From the NCBI RefSeq assembly GCF_014205845.1, contig NZ_JACHCR010000001.1, positions 62,001-126,000 on the forward strand: 64,000 nt of DNA, read 5' to 3'. The position numbers were made by a program, and so were the translations under genes. This document shows, piece after piece, positions 18,832 to 27,812 of this stretch (within the stretch, counting starts at the first letter, position 1; each line of letters starts with the position of its first letter). Origin of the DNA: Mucilaginibacter cryoferens. GTDB taxonomy: Bacteria; Bacteroidota; Bacteroidia; Sphingobacteriales; Sphingobacteriaceae. Under the pieces are notes generated by a model that was given only the letters and a program-made list of their open reading frames with translations, made no database searches and had not been told where the DNA came from.

Positions 18832-19089
18832 CTACTCATACATAGTTGCTCCCGTAAGTAAATCAGCAAACACCTTCCACGAAGGCACATCTGCATTTAC
18901 TGGTTGCTTTGTATTATCATAATATCCCTGAATATCTTCTGCATAAGCACCCAATGCTACCAGAAAATCACCCAACGTTTTATTTTCCCAATCGTTACTA
19001 TTTTCGTTTAAGTCATCCCTTAACCGTTCAATAAATTCAATAAACGATATTCTACTGTTTACTTCGCCAGCTAATATTTTATTATTCAT
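18832..19089 (-). CDS. DUF7660-like small protein
   Basis: An 85-residue acidic protein (SFIEFIERLRDDLNENSNDWENKTLGDFLVALGAYAEDIQGYYDN...). The pattern of an N-terminal helix, then 'W-E-N-x-x-L-x-x-F-L', recalls the DUF7660 family as I remember it. That family is of unknown function and often found near immunity-type genes. There is no signal peptide and no partner gene is apparent. It lies between bglX and the encapsulated-ferritin-like gene on the same strand. Confidence 0.5.
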   Translation of the reverse strand: MNNKILAGEVNSRISFIEFIERLRDDLNENSNDWENKTLGDFLVALGAYAEDIQGYYDNTKQPVNADVPSWKVFADLLTGATMYE

Positions 19090-19165
19090 TTCTCCTTTTT
19101 ATTTTCTAACATTTTGCCAGCATTCTATTGCAGTGCCGATCATTGGCTAACTTATACATAGAGGG

Positions 19166-19483
19166 TTAATCCTCAGCGGCCTCCTCGCCTTTGCTACCCA
19201 ATTCCACAATGTCGCCTTTTTGGAATAGAATAGCCTTTAACGTGGTACGCCATATAGGCTTTTTACGGAGCAGAAACTCCAGGTCCATACCAAAGTGCTT
19301 AAACTCTTCCTGTTGGGCATTTTGCATAATGGCTTTAGCAGCCTTGTCGGTTTCTACAGATATACGTTGCTCATACCAGTTAATGGCTTCAGCTTCTTCT
19401 GTAAGCGAAACAATCATACGGGCAAAGGTGCGGGTCTCTGCCGATAGTTCGTTCGCAGGTTCGTGATATTGATCAAATGCCAT
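19166..19483 (-). CDS. encapsulated-ferritin-like (EncFtn) protein
   Basis: A 105-residue protein with the pattern of encapsulin-associated ferritins: HEP near the N-terminus, a first helix with EEAEAINWYEQR (residues 29-40), a second helix with QQEEFKHFGMDLEFLLRK (57-74), and a short C-terminal helix. From memory of the Rhodospirillum rubrum family, the ferroxidase ligands are two Glu, one His and a nearby Trp-Tyr. The equivalents E30, E60, H63, W36 and Y37 are all present, with a constant offset of two. Such half-ferritins form a decameric ring whose ferroxidase site sits at a subunit interface. No encapsulin shell gene lies in the window, and the C-terminus (GSKGEEAAED) lacks a recognisable encapsulation peptide. 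Confidence 0.78.
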   Translation of the reverse strand: MAFDQYHEPANELSAETRTFARMIVSLTEEAEAINWYEQRISVETDKAAKAIMQNAQQEEFKHFGMDLEFLLRKKPIWRTTLKAILFQKGDIVELGSKGEEAAED

Positions 19484-19512
19484 AATGTTCTTTTATTTAT
19501 AAAAACATTATG
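19481..19512 (-). promoter_or_regulatory. hairpin that pairs the EncFtn start codon
   Basis: On the minus-strand RNA, CATAATGTT pairs perfectly with AACATTATG around a 14-base AU-rich loop. The last three bases of the right arm are the ATG of the ferritin-like gene. The start codon would be occluded, which could allow translational control. Confidence 0.4.
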
Positions 19513-19641
19513 GTGGGATTTTGTTTGACCGGATGGAAATTTAGAAGGATTATGGACTGTAGCGGAGATATAAAAACCCGCCGAAAAACTTTCCTTTCAG
19601 AACCCTCTAAGTCTGGAATGTAAAGTGTAGCGTAACAAAAC

Positions 19642-20976
19642 TTATTTAACCCTCTTTAAAAACTCCACCGCGCCATCTCCCAATTTATAATTAAACCTGG
19701 CCAGTTTGGCTACGTACAGCTTACGTACATCGGCCCAGTTATAGTAAGGAAATCCTTTTGCTAAGCCTGTGATGTGCGCCTCTTTTTCGTTCAACAAAAT
19801 TTTAACAAGGTAGTTGGTACTGCCCTTTTTTTTATAAAACACCCATTGAATATTGGAACTTAAGGGCGCCACGTTAGCAGCATGCCAGTTGGCATCAAAT
19901 TTATTAACATCAGCAGATACCTTATCGGCACCCGTTATACCCAGCAGCGCAGTAAATGGCGAAATAGTTTCGGCATGAGCAAAACGGAGGTTAGCGTTGT
20001 ATGTACCAGATTTAATAAAATCATCGCTGGTGGCAATAAAATTAGCCAGTAGCGGGGCCGCAATTATCACCTGTATACCATCGGCTTTTACGCCCGGTCC
20101 CTTTACCAGAAAATCTTCAACAGCATCTGTACGGCCTAAGGCTTTTAACTCATCGCAGGTATAAAACCAGGTAAAATCAACATCTTTGGCACCTATACCA
20201 ACCTTTTCTATCTCCTCCTTTAGCGAATAAACAATGGTGGCAAATCCCCACATGTCGGCCACCACTTTATCAGCCCATTTACTATCCTTTGTTTTCAGGT
20301 ATTCGGATTTAAAAAGCCTTGCGGTTATATTTTTGTTGATCTCGTCCACATGTTCAACCTGAGCAATAATTGCTTTATATTTATCCCAATCGCTGCCTTC
20401 TTTATAAGCTGTGTAAACCGGCGATTCGTCATAAAAACGCAGGTTTACATCGTCATTGGCTTCTGTAATCCGTACCGAATCTTTTAAACCTGCTTTTAAT
20501 CCTAATAAAAAGGCATCCGCACTTTGTTTGGTACGCACCTCTTTGGTAATATTTACGCTTAGTTTAGGGATGCCTGCAAACACTTCGCTGTAATTACGAT
20601 ACATCCTATTCCCTATCTGCTGTAACTCGGTACGGCCCTCCGCAGAGATAGACTTAGTGTTGCCTTTCTCAACCTTTTGCAGGTTAAGTACCATTTGTTT
20701 AAGTAGCTTACCTTTTTCGGTTAACATATCTGCGCTATCGGCTTTTAATAAAATGCCATATATAGCAGTAGTGCTCACATCTTTGGTTAAATGCCTTGCA
20801 CCATGCCTCCCAACGTGATTAATAAAAACCGGCTGATATCCCGTTGGTACCGGCGTATATGTTGCAGTTGGTGCCTGGTACAAGGTTTTGGTGCCTAAAA
20901 AAGGAGTGCCACAATCCTGGGCACGGGCTTCAGCGGTAAACGCGACTAAAAAAATGTATAAAATGACTTTTCTCAT
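19642..20976 (-). CDS. MINPP-type histidine acid phosphatase (putative phytase), secreted
   Basis: Clade-2 histidine phosphatase of 444 residues with a signal peptide ending near AEARA-QD. The phosphohistidine motif is VGRHGARHL near residues 55-63. The C-terminal proton-donor motif is FAHAETISPF near residue 332. An HAE rather than HD motif is the mark of multiple-inositol-polyphosphate phosphatases, a group that includes bacterial phytases; this is family knowledge. Predicted substrates are therefore phytate and lower inositol phosphates, acting in the periplasm or at the cell surface. The gene lies 168 bp downstream of the first beta-helix lipoprotein gene on the same strand. It is the third member of module 1 (TonB receptor, lipoprotein, phosphatase). 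Confidence 0.88.
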   Translation of the reverse strand: MRKVILYIFLVAFTAEARAQDCGTPFLGTKTLYQAPTATYTPVPTGYQPVFINHVGRHGARHLTKDVSTTAIYGILLKADSADMLTEKGKLLKQMVLNLQKVEKGNTKSISAEGRTELQQIGNRMYRNYSEVFAGIPKLSVNITKEVRTKQSADAFLLGLKAGLKDSVRITEANDDVNLRFYDESPVYTAYKEGSDWDKYKAIIAQVEHVDEINKNITARLFKSEYLKTKDSKWADKVVADMWGFATIVYSLKEEIEKVGIGAKDVDFTWFYTCDELKALGRTDAVEDFLVKGPGVKADGIQVIIAAPLLANFIATSDDFIKSGTYNANLRFAHAETISPFTALLGITGADKVSADVNKFDANWHAANVAPLSSNIQWVFYKKKGSTNYLVKILLNEKEAHITGLAKGFPYYNWADVRKLYVAKLARFNYKLGDGAVEFLKRVK

Positions 20977-21036
20977 GATTATAAAATAAAAATCCCCGTA
21001 AAGGGTAGACTTTCAAAAAACTTTGTTTACTAAAGT

Positions 21037-21101
21037 TGCCCCTTTAGGGGCAGATTTAGAGGGGGGCTTAACAACACAAGGATCAGTTTTTAGGCTGATC
21101 C
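21037..21101. repeat. two hairpins between lipoprotein and MINPP genes
   Basis: TGCCCC-TTTA-GGGGCA (21037-21052) and GGATCAG-TTTTTAGG-CTGATCC (21080-21101). Neither has a good T-tract on the minus strand, so they may be processing or attenuating structures rather than strong terminators. Confidence 0.45.
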
Positions 21102-21144
21102 CTGCAAGTTTTAGTTTAGTTTACGAAGTAGATTTCATTATAAA

Positions 21145-22536
21145 TTAGTGCTGGTTACCAGTACCATCATTTTGGTAGGCCCCTATATCTTTACCGGGCA
21201 GTGTTATCGTTGTTCCATAATCGCCGGTTACCGTTACGGCGTTTAAGGGAGCAAAATCAACCTTACCTGCACCTAATGCCTTTGAACCTGCTTTTACCCT
21301 AAAATTTGATGTACCAATGATTACCGCATTGGCAGTTTGTACAGATACTGTCATAGGGCCCGGGTTTGCGGTATAATCGTAGGCGGTTAAATCGTAACCG
21401 TAAAAAGTTGGGTCGTTTTCTTTTGGTGTTGTTGAATGAATATCGGCCGACTGGAACGTGCCCACGCCATCGGCTGCCAAAAACACATCTACAATTTTTT
21501 GAGTGGAGCCATAATAGTACTGATTATTATATTTAATGTTAACTAAATCGGCATCACTGGTTAAACGTAAACCAAAACGGCAATTGGCAATCAGGTTATT
21601 GTAACACAAGCCACGAGCCCCCTTTTCAAAATCGATAGAGCCGCCACGACCCGATTTTGTTTGCCTGAAACCGCAATTAACCATGGTGTTATTGTACATA
21701 TTAACATTAGTTTGCGTGCCGGAGCTACCTGCATCTGAAGCTTTTAACGCATTGGTTGCAGCGCCTATCATAAAATTGTAGGCCAGATCGCCAACGGTAC
21801 CACTTTTCATGTTAAAGAACTCGCCGCCCGATTGACCGCATAATTCAAACGTATTACGCATAATACTAATACGGCCGCCTGATACCCTGATGGCATCATC
21901 TTTAGCGCCAAACAACCACGAATCTTCTAAAATAAAATTCTTTTTAATATTACCGAAGTAGACGACATAGCGAGGATCACCCTGTGCATAAATTGCCGGA
22001 TCATTGTTGGGGCCCGATGGACCGCCTGCAAATTCCAGATGCGTCCATTTCAATATCAAATCGCCCCCAAGTGGCGATGGCTTGGCCACGGTTGCCGCCT
22101 CGGGCGAACAAACTATGCCTCCCCAGTAGCCTTTGAAAATATCTGTATAGTTTTGTGAAGCCGCTTCACTATGGTAAGTATCGGCGTTTTGTACAGTAAT
22201 GTAGTTAGGGTTTGCTTTTGTACCCAGGCTAATAAATGTACCGTGCATAATAATCTCCGGGGCGGTTTGGTAAGTTTTACCATCACCTATGGCTATCAAC
22301 CTTACACCGGCTTGCATTTGCAGGGTATCACCGTCGTTTACGGTGATATCGCTTTTAAAATAGTAGGTTTTGCCGGCAAGCATGGTACCTTTTACCGCGC
22401 CCGACAAGGTATCGGATGTAATGCCATTACTTACCTGTATTACCGGCTGCGAAATAATAGCCAGTTCGCCCTTATGGCATGCGCTTAGCACCAATGCTCC
22501 AAAACACGCCGCGTATATTGCTTTTAAACTCTTCAT
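21145..22536 (-). CDS. beta-helix surface lipoprotein, module 1
   Basis: A 463-residue lipoprotein with lipobox LSAC (Cys20). The body is rich in short Asn/Gly repeats of right-handed parallel beta-helix type (NTFELCGQSGGEFFN, YNNTMVNCGFRQ, YNNLIANCRFGLRL). It is clearly paralogous to the protein at 28454-29881. Shared blocks are VKGTML-GKTY, DTL-MQAGV, W-H-E, ILEDSWL-G--DD-IR, the SGRGG segment, and the C-terminal end G-D-GA--G-GNQH. It starts 13 bp after the TonB receptor stop, the same spacing as in module 2. I infer a surface ligand-binding or processing partner of the receptor, in the place normally held by SusD. No catalytic motif is recognised. Confidence 0.75.
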   Translation of the reverse strand: MKSLKAIYAACFGALVLSACHKGELAIISQPVIQVSNGITSDTLSGAVKGTMLAGKTYYFKSDITVNDGDTLQMQAGVRLIAIGDGKTYQTAPEIIMHGTFISLGTKANPNYITVQNADTYHSEAASQNYTDIFKGYWGGIVCSPEAATVAKPSPLGGDLILKWTHLEFAGGPSGPNNDPAIYAQGDPRYVVYFGNIKKNFILEDSWLFGAKDDAIRVSGGRISIMRNTFELCGQSGGEFFNMKSGTVGDLAYNFMIGAATNALKASDAGSSGTQTNVNMYNNTMVNCGFRQTKSGRGGSIDFEKGARGLCYNNLIANCRFGLRLTSDADLVNIKYNNQYYYGSTQKIVDVFLAADGVGTFQSADIHSTTPKENDPTFYGYDLTAYDYTANPGPMTVSVQTANAVIIGTSNFRVKAGSKALGAGKVDFAPLNAVTVTGDYGTTITLPGKDIGAYQNDGTGNQH

Positions 22537-22549
22537 TGTTGTGTGATAA

Positions 22550-25336
22550 TTATAATTTATACCTTAAACCAACTATGTAATACTGCCTGTATAAATCCTG
22601 GCGTACAAACGTATTTTTACCGGCTTCCTGGTGCTCAACCACTTGCCCATCTGCCGGGTATGGCCTACGGATCTCTAACTGGTAAGCTGTGTTTAACAGG
22701 TTGGTTGCCTTAACGTAAACAGACAGGTTGCCAAACAGGCGTTTATCTGCCGAAAAATCAAGCGAGGTATAACCCTTTTGCCAGATATCATTATCAAGGA
22801 ATGGCGATACGGTGTTGATACGCGCACCGGTGTAAACTGCCGAGATCTGTGCGTTAAATCCATTTTTGGAATCGCGGTAAAGGAACGACAGATTGGCTAT
22901 GTTTTTTGACTGACCTTGTAGCGAGCGGGTTTGTGAAACCGTACGGTGTGTTAAAAATCCGTTATCGTCACGGTAGTCCTGTTGTTTATCGGTAGTGATC
23001 TTAGAATCGGTATAGGTATAGTTGGCACGGATACCAAAGTTTCTGAAATACTTGGTGATATCAAGCTCAAAACCTAAGTTATGGGCATTACCAAAGTTCT
23101 CTGGCTTGTAAGCAAAGTCGGTACCAGATGGCTCAATGGCGTATTCTATAGGGTTTTTGATCGATTTATAAAACACGCCCACTAACAACTGGTCTAACGC
23201 TTTAGGGAACAACTCATAACGCAAATCGAAATTCTCTGCTGTAATGCGTTTCAGATTAGGGTTACCCTGTTCTTTGTAATCGGCATCCGGATCACCGCTG
23301 GTATGTGGTATCAATTCATAAAAATTGGGCCTGCTAACGGCCGAGTAGTACGACAGACGAATATCCTGTTTATCGCTCAGGTTATATTTTAAGTTTACGC
23401 TTGGTAACAGATCATAATATTTAATAGATCCATCTGTACCGGCAACACTTAAAGGTGCACCTGTATGCCATGCCTGGCTGGTATGCTCGTATCTTAAACC
23501 ACCAATAGCCAATAATTTACCGGCAGTAAATTTAAACTGACCATAACCGGCACCTACCCTCTCTGTAAAATCGTAGTTAAGGGCATCGCTGGATGTACCC
23601 TGGGTGTTAAACAAATCGAAGGTGTTGTTATCAATATTGCCATCAAACGTTTGGGCCGTATTGGCCGCACCCGGTCTCAGATCGTACTCGTCATAAATGC
23701 TATGTCTTGTTTTATCGCGGTACATACCACCAGCGCTCAGCTCTACATCGGCACCAAATATAATTGGACTGTATATGAGGTTAAGGAAACCTGTTTTATC
23801 CCTATCGGCGTTATTACTGAAGATACGGGTTTGGGCCTTTAAGGCATCAAACGTAAAAGGAGCTTGTACAATGGTACCGTCTGACTGTACGTTACGACCC
23901 GTGTTCAGACTCAGATCGGCACGATCGGGCTCATTGGCAGTTGCTTTTGAGTAAAGGGCCGTCCAATTGATGCTTAATTTATCGTTAAGCCTGTGGTCGC
24001 CGTGCAGGTTAAAGTTGTATATCTTTTGCACGGTACGGTCGCTGCGATAATCCTGGTTTACGCGGCCGGTACCAATACCTGCCCTGCCCAATTGCAAACT
24101 GGTATCTGAACTAAAACGATATTCGTTTTGGGTTAGGTTAATGTAATCGGCGTCAAAGCTAATCTTGTTGCTCCGGTTAAATTTATAATCAAACTTACTG
24201 ATCAGACCCAAACGCTGCTGCTGAATATTGTACACCCGGTTTGATACATCGGTAACCACCGGCTCATTATTAGCCAGGTTAACATCGGTATTAAAAAACG
24301 TGCTGTTGGTTTGCCTATAAGTATTTTGGTAGCTGCCGGATACTATGGCGCCAAACTTTTTATTTTTACTACGGCCACCAATACTTAAACCAAAGATAGA
24401 TGCCAAAGGCACTTTATTCTGGCTGTAATGGAATGGATTGTTAGGAAAATCGGCAACAGAGGCCTGATAATTATTACCATTGGTTGCCCTTGGCGAGCTT
24501 TTTAAGCTGGCACTATGATCAAACTGGGTAAAACCGTTACCAAAAAAGTTGGCAGCTAAGCCTGTACCGGCATTGGCGCGTATGGTAAAATCATCTGGGG
24601 CATCTTTTAGCACCAGGTTAATGGCACCACCAATGGCATCACCTTCCATATTAGCGGTTAATGACTTTGATACCTCCAAACGGTCAACAATATCGGCAGG
24701 GAAAATATCAAGTGGAATGTACCTGTTTTTGTTGTCCGGACTTGGAATTTTTACACCATTTACTAAAGTATAAATGTAGCGCGAATCCATACCACGGATA
24801 ATTGGGTATTGGGCCTCGCCATTGGTGCTACGCTCAACCGATACACCAGATATACGCTGAGTTACGTTGGCAATAGTAATATCTGGTGAAGCCTCAATAG
24901 TACGGGCCGATACCGCGTTGAGGATCTGCGGTGAATTGCGTTCGGCAGTTTGGGCGGCCTTATCTGAGGTTTTATCGGCGTGGCCGGATATATTAACCTC
25001 AGTTAGCGTGCGTTCCTTTGTGCTTAATGATAATTTAACGCTGGCAATAGCGCCATCCTGTACTTCAACGTTAGCTTCCTGATCTTCAAATGAGATGTAT
25101 TTAGCCTCAATTTCGTATTTACCGGCAGGTACATTTTTGAATATGAAGCTGCCATCCAGGCCTACACCTGTTGACATTTTAAAGTCTTTATCTTTGCTTT
25201 TTAACTTAACTGTAGCGCCAACCAACGGCTCGCCGGTTTTATTATCTGTAATGTTTCCTTTAATTGTACCAGTTGCAAAAGCAAAACTACATATTGCCAA
25301 CTGGAAGAGAATTAATAGGGGTAAGAGTTTCTTCAT
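22550..25336 (-). CDS. TonB-dependent receptor, module 1
   Basis: A 928-residue outer-membrane receptor with signal peptide (ending near SFAFA), a carboxypeptidase-regulatory-like domain (about 22-105, GTIKGNITDNKTGEPLVGATV), a plug (about 125-245, IRGMDSRYIYTLVNGVKIPSP, EGDAIGGAINLVLKDAP), and a 22-strand barrel ending in VGLRYKL. It imports a large or scarce substrate with TonB energy. It lacks a SusD partner; instead a beta-helix lipoprotein follows after 13 bp and a MINPP-type phosphatase after that. TTAA-type repeats spaced 10-11 bp lie about 60-90 bp upstream of its start. The paralogue is at 29895-32726. Confidence 0.9.
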   Translation of the reverse strand: MKKLLPLLILFQLAICSFAFATGTIKGNITDNKTGEPLVGATVKLKSKDKDFKMSTGVGLDGSFIFKNVPAGKYEIEAKYISFEDQEANVEVQDGAIASVKLSLSTKERTLTEVNISGHADKTSDKAAQTAERNSPQILNAVSARTIEASPDITIANVTQRISGVSVERSTNGEAQYPIIRGMDSRYIYTLVNGVKIPSPDNKNRYIPLDIFPADIVDRLEVSKSLTANMEGDAIGGAINLVLKDAPDDFTIRANAGTGLAANFFGNGFTQFDHSASLKSSPRATNGNNYQASVADFPNNPFHYSQNKVPLASIFGLSIGGRSKNKKFGAIVSGSYQNTYRQTNSTFFNTDVNLANNEPVVTDVSNRVYNIQQQRLGLISKFDYKFNRSNKISFDADYINLTQNEYRFSSDTSLQLGRAGIGTGRVNQDYRSDRTVQKIYNFNLHGDHRLNDKLSINWTALYSKATANEPDRADLSLNTGRNVQSDGTIVQAPFTFDALKAQTRIFSNNADRDKTGFLNLIYSPIIFGADVELSAGGMYRDKTRHSIYDEYDLRPGAANTAQTFDGNIDNNTFDLFNTQGTSSDALNYDFTERVGAGYGQFKFTAGKLLAIGGLRYEHTSQAWHTGAPLSVAGTDGSIKYYDLLPSVNLKYNLSDKQDIRLSYYSAVSRPNFYELIPHTSGDPDADYKEQGNPNLKRITAENFDLRYELFPKALDQLLVGVFYKSIKNPIEYAIEPSGTDFAYKPENFGNAHNLGFELDITKYFRNFGIRANYTYTDSKITTDKQQDYRDDNGFLTHRTVSQTRSLQGQSKNIANLSFLYRDSKNGFNAQISAVYTGARINTVSPFLDNDIWQKGYTSLDFSADKRLFGNLSVYVKATNLLNTAYQLEIRRPYPADGQVVEHQEAGKNTFVRQDLYRQYYIVGLRYKL

Positions 25337-25663
25337 TATGATGGGGATTAAAATCCGTGCAAAGAAACCCGGGCCGTTTAATGGTTAGATAAGCTTAATG
25401 TTAACAAATTATTAAGCAGGGTTAAAAAATCAACAATAAATGGCTTTTAACGTAACAAAGTTGTTTCAAAACAAAAAACTACAAAAATAACTCAGAATTA
25501 ACATCCATAAATATTTGTTTCTGATATCAGCAAATAGCAAGTTATAGTTGTACAAAAATACAGGTATCTAAAAACAACTAGCGGCCTGTTTCGATAGTTA
25601 AATAACCAAAGTGCTAACAGAATTTCCAAGGTATTTTTCTTTAAATTGATACATTTGTTAACT
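25337..25663. other. divergent intergenic region upstream of TonB receptor 1
   Basis: A 327-bp spacer between the receptor gene (-) and a secreted-protein gene (+). It holds the TTAA-repeat element at 25393-25425 and otherwise AT-rich sequence with no open frame or hairpin of note. Confidence 0.5.
25393..25425 (-). promoter_or_regulatory. Pho-box-like TTAA repeats upstream of receptor 1
   Basis: On the minus strand four TTAA words begin at offsets 0, 10, 21 and 27 (TTAACCCTGC, TTAATAATTTG, TTAACA, TTAAGC). The 11-bp period and TTAACA-like units resemble PhoP/PhoB direct repeats. A matching element, sharing TTAAsCCTG, precedes receptor 2. Confidence 0.4.
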
Positions 25664-26029
25664 ATGTATCGAAAGCTTTTACCGCTAACCCTATTGGCTA
25701 TTTTACCTTTTTTGGCGTTTAAATCGGAAGCCTTTAATAATGGAAGTTATACCGGAAGGCTAAACGGCAGGATTATCAGACTTAAACTGGTTAATAGTTT
25801 TGCAGGCGGAAGCGAGATACAAATGGGCAATGTAACCTACTATGCTAACAGTGGCCATGCCAGTGCAGATAACCACATGATGTTTCAATCAAAGTATATC
25901 CAAAATATCGAATATTTTGTACTCAACAATATTCAAGACACTTACACTACATTCCCCGATGTTATAACCGGGAAGTATTACCGCGGACGCCGGGGCGTAA
26001 TAGTAAAGTTTAAACTGGACAAACAATAG
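25664..26029 (+). CDS. secreted hypothetical protein (121 aa)
   Basis: Start taken at ATG 25664 (MYRKLLPLTLLAILPFLAF); a TTG at 25646 would add six residues before a good signal peptide. After cleavage near KSEA-FN the mature part is about 100 residues, rich in Gly, Tyr and Asn (GSYTGRLNGRIIRLKLVN..., ending in basic GRRGVIVKFKLDKQ). I recognise no family. It is transcribed away from TonB receptor 1 and followed by the hydroxylase-family gene after a 236-bp gap, so the two are probably not one transcript. Confidence 0.55.
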   Translation: MYRKLLPLTLLAILPFLAFKSEAFNNGSYTGRLNGRIIRLKLVNSFAGGSEIQMGNVTYYANSGHASADNHMMFQSKYIQNIEYFVLNNIQDTYTTFPDVITGKYYRGRRGVIVKFKLDKQ

Positions 26030-26186
26030 CACTCCTTTTTTACTTTTTTATCCACGCCATCATAAATATAAAAGTGTTGAGTTCAAATACATGCCTTTGC
26101 GCCCCCCCCCTTGGCGAATATCAACGTTAAGTTAAAAAAACTTTAACAGAAGCACTTTACTTCAACATTCAATCAGAATTTGTATA

Positions 26187-26194
26187 TATGTTTG
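26187..26194 (+). promoter_or_regulatory. -7 box (TATGTTTG) for hydroxylase gene
   Basis: Exact TAnnTTTG match 71 bases before the ATG at 26266. A run of nine C (26102-26110) and TTAA-rich DNA lie further upstream. Confidence 0.35.
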
Positions 26195-26265
26195 TTACAT
26201 AACTATTAACAACACATATTTTTATTAATTTTACTGAAAGCTAAAAACCCGGCAAAACCTATCAA

Positions 26266-27078
26266 ATGACGATTCAATCCTTTATTTCAAACAATCAGGA
26301 TCTAGTACAATTGATTTATTTCGCGCTTATTATTACCACATTGTGGTGTAGTGAGGTAATTTTTACCAATAGCTTGGCCGGCGAAAAATTTAAACACACC
26401 CGTGTAAACCTGCTTTTTATTTTAACAGCCCTCCCCGTTCAATTATTTATGATAAGCCTGGTACTGCTTGTTTCGGCTTGGGTAAACCAACATCACTGGG
26501 GCTTAATTAACTATTTACCTTTTCACGAAAATCCCTGGGTATATTACATTAGTTTATTTATACTGATGGACCTGTGCGAGTACATCTATCACGTTATTAT
26601 GCATAAGTTTGATTTCCTTTGGAAATTCCATCTTGTTCATCACAGCGATTTAAAGGTTGATGTATCCACTACCGTAAGGGAGCATCCGGGCGAAACGTTT
26701 GTACGTACCAGTTTCCAGATGCTTTGGGTATTTTTATTGGGGCCGGTGGCAATGGTACTTGTTTTAAGGCAAACGGTACAAACGTTTTCTAATATTGCAG
26801 CACATACCACACTCAGGTTGCCCAACCGCATCAACAAAATAGTAGGATTAATTTTTGTTACGCCCAATATACACCAGGTGCACCACCACTATCAGTTACC
26901 TTATACCGATCGTAATTATGGCGATGTACTAAGCATCTGGGATCGCCTTTTTGGCACCTACGCCGAGCTTGAAAAAGAGGATACCGTATTTGGAGTAGAT
27001 ACCCATATGCAACCATCGGTAAATACTAAATTTATAAATATTATTAAAGTACCGTTTCAAAAGCTGGAGCGTAAATAA
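26266..27078 (+). CDS. sterol desaturase / fatty acid hydroxylase family membrane protein
   Basis: A 270-residue di-iron membrane enzyme with three or four TM helices. It has the histidine clusters of the fatty-acid-hydroxylase superfamily: HVIMH (HxxxH) near residue 108, HLVHHS near 123, and HQVHHHYQ near 205, with the terminal WDRLFGTY motif. Substrates in this superfamily include sterols, carotenoids, fatty acids and sphingoid bases. In a sphingolipid-making phylum the last is possible, but this cannot be settled here. It is followed 28 bp later by an outer-membrane barrel gene. Confidence 0.85.
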   Translation: MTIQSFISNNQDLVQLIYFALIITTLWCSEVIFTNSLAGEKFKHTRVNLLFILTALPVQLFMISLVLLVSAWVNQHHWGLINYLPFHENPWVYYISLFILMDLCEYIYHVIMHKFDFLWKFHLVHHSDLKVDVSTTVREHPGETFVRTSFQMLWVFLLGPVAMVLVLRQTVQTFSNIAAHTTLRLPNRINKIVGLIFVTPNIHQVHHHYQLPYTDRNYGDVLSIWDRLFGTYAELEKEDTVFGVDTHMQPSVNTKFINIIKVPFQKLERK

Positions 27079-27106
27079 CCCTGTACGTTTTACGCTATTG
27101 CCAGGT

Positions 27107-27739
27107 ATGAAGCCATCGTCACCATTAATTACCAGTATTTTATTGTTGTTGATAGCCCTGGGATGCTGTAACAATAGTTACGGGCAAAGTAACAGCATCA
27201 TGTCTAAATTCTATTTCCCGGGAGCAATAGGTTTAAGTCAGCCAATTGGCAATACCAAGTTAGATTTGGATATGCAAGCTGGCTTAATGATTAACACCGC
27301 CCTTGAATTTAGGCCGATTGAAGGTAATGCTCTATTTTACAGGTTTAATTACGATGCCATCACCAACCATTATAAGGAGGTTTATTTAAACTCGCCAACC
27401 AATGTTAATAGTGGCAAATTATCTTCCTCTATTTTTTCATTGGGTGTAGGTTACCGGCATAAAGCGGGTGCAATAAAGTTGTTTGGGCTTTTGCAACCCG
27501 GCATCGGTATTAATAGTTACGACAGGGTAAACTTTAATACCGGAGCCATTACTGTTGACCAGGTAAGCCGCCGGCATTTATCCCTTAAACTTAGCGCCGG
27601 GGCCGAATATTACCTGGCCGAACATTTTGCGCTAACAATTGAGCCATCGTACTTTTACCTGGCGCCGCGTGGTAATTACCGGTTATTAAATCCGCAGAGT
27701 ATAAATTTAAGTATTGGATTTACAACAACGTTGTTTTAG
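27107..27739 (+). CDS. outer-membrane beta-barrel protein
   Basis: Start set at ATG 27107 (MKPSSPLITS); an upstream TTG at 27098 adds three residues. A signal peptide ends near NSYG-QS. The mature 190 residues show alternating hydrophobic strands (ALFYRFNYDAI, IFSLGVGYRHKAG, LKLSAGAEYYL, SINLSIGFTTTLF), with a C-terminal aromatic residue typical of a small barrel. Probably co-transcribed with the hydroxylase-family gene 28 bp upstream; function unknown. It ends at a bidirectional terminator facing the histidine phosphatase gene. Confidence 0.7.
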   Translation: MKPSSPLITSILLLLIALGCCNNSYGQSNSIMSKFYFPGAIGLSQPIGNTKLDLDMQAGLMINTALEFRPIEGNALFYRFNYDAITNHYKEVYLNSPTNVNSGKLSSSIFSLGVGYRHKAGAIKLFGLLQPGIGINSYDRVNFNTGAITVDQVSRRHLSLKLSAGAEYYLAEHFALTIEPSYFYLAPRGNYRLLNPQSINLSIGFTTTLF

Positions 27740-27763
27740 TGCAGACTACAGCGCTATCAAAAA

Positions 27764-27781
27764 AGGCGCAAAAATGCGCCT
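27764..27781. terminator. bidirectional terminator between convergent genes
   Basis: AGGCGCA-AAAA-TGCGCCT hairpin. It is flanked by an A-run on one side and a T-rich stretch (ctgttttttg) on the other, between the barrel gene (+) and the phosphatase gene (-). Confidence 0.7.
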
Positions 27782-27812
27782 CTATAGTGTCTGTTTTTTG
27801 TGGTATCTCTTA

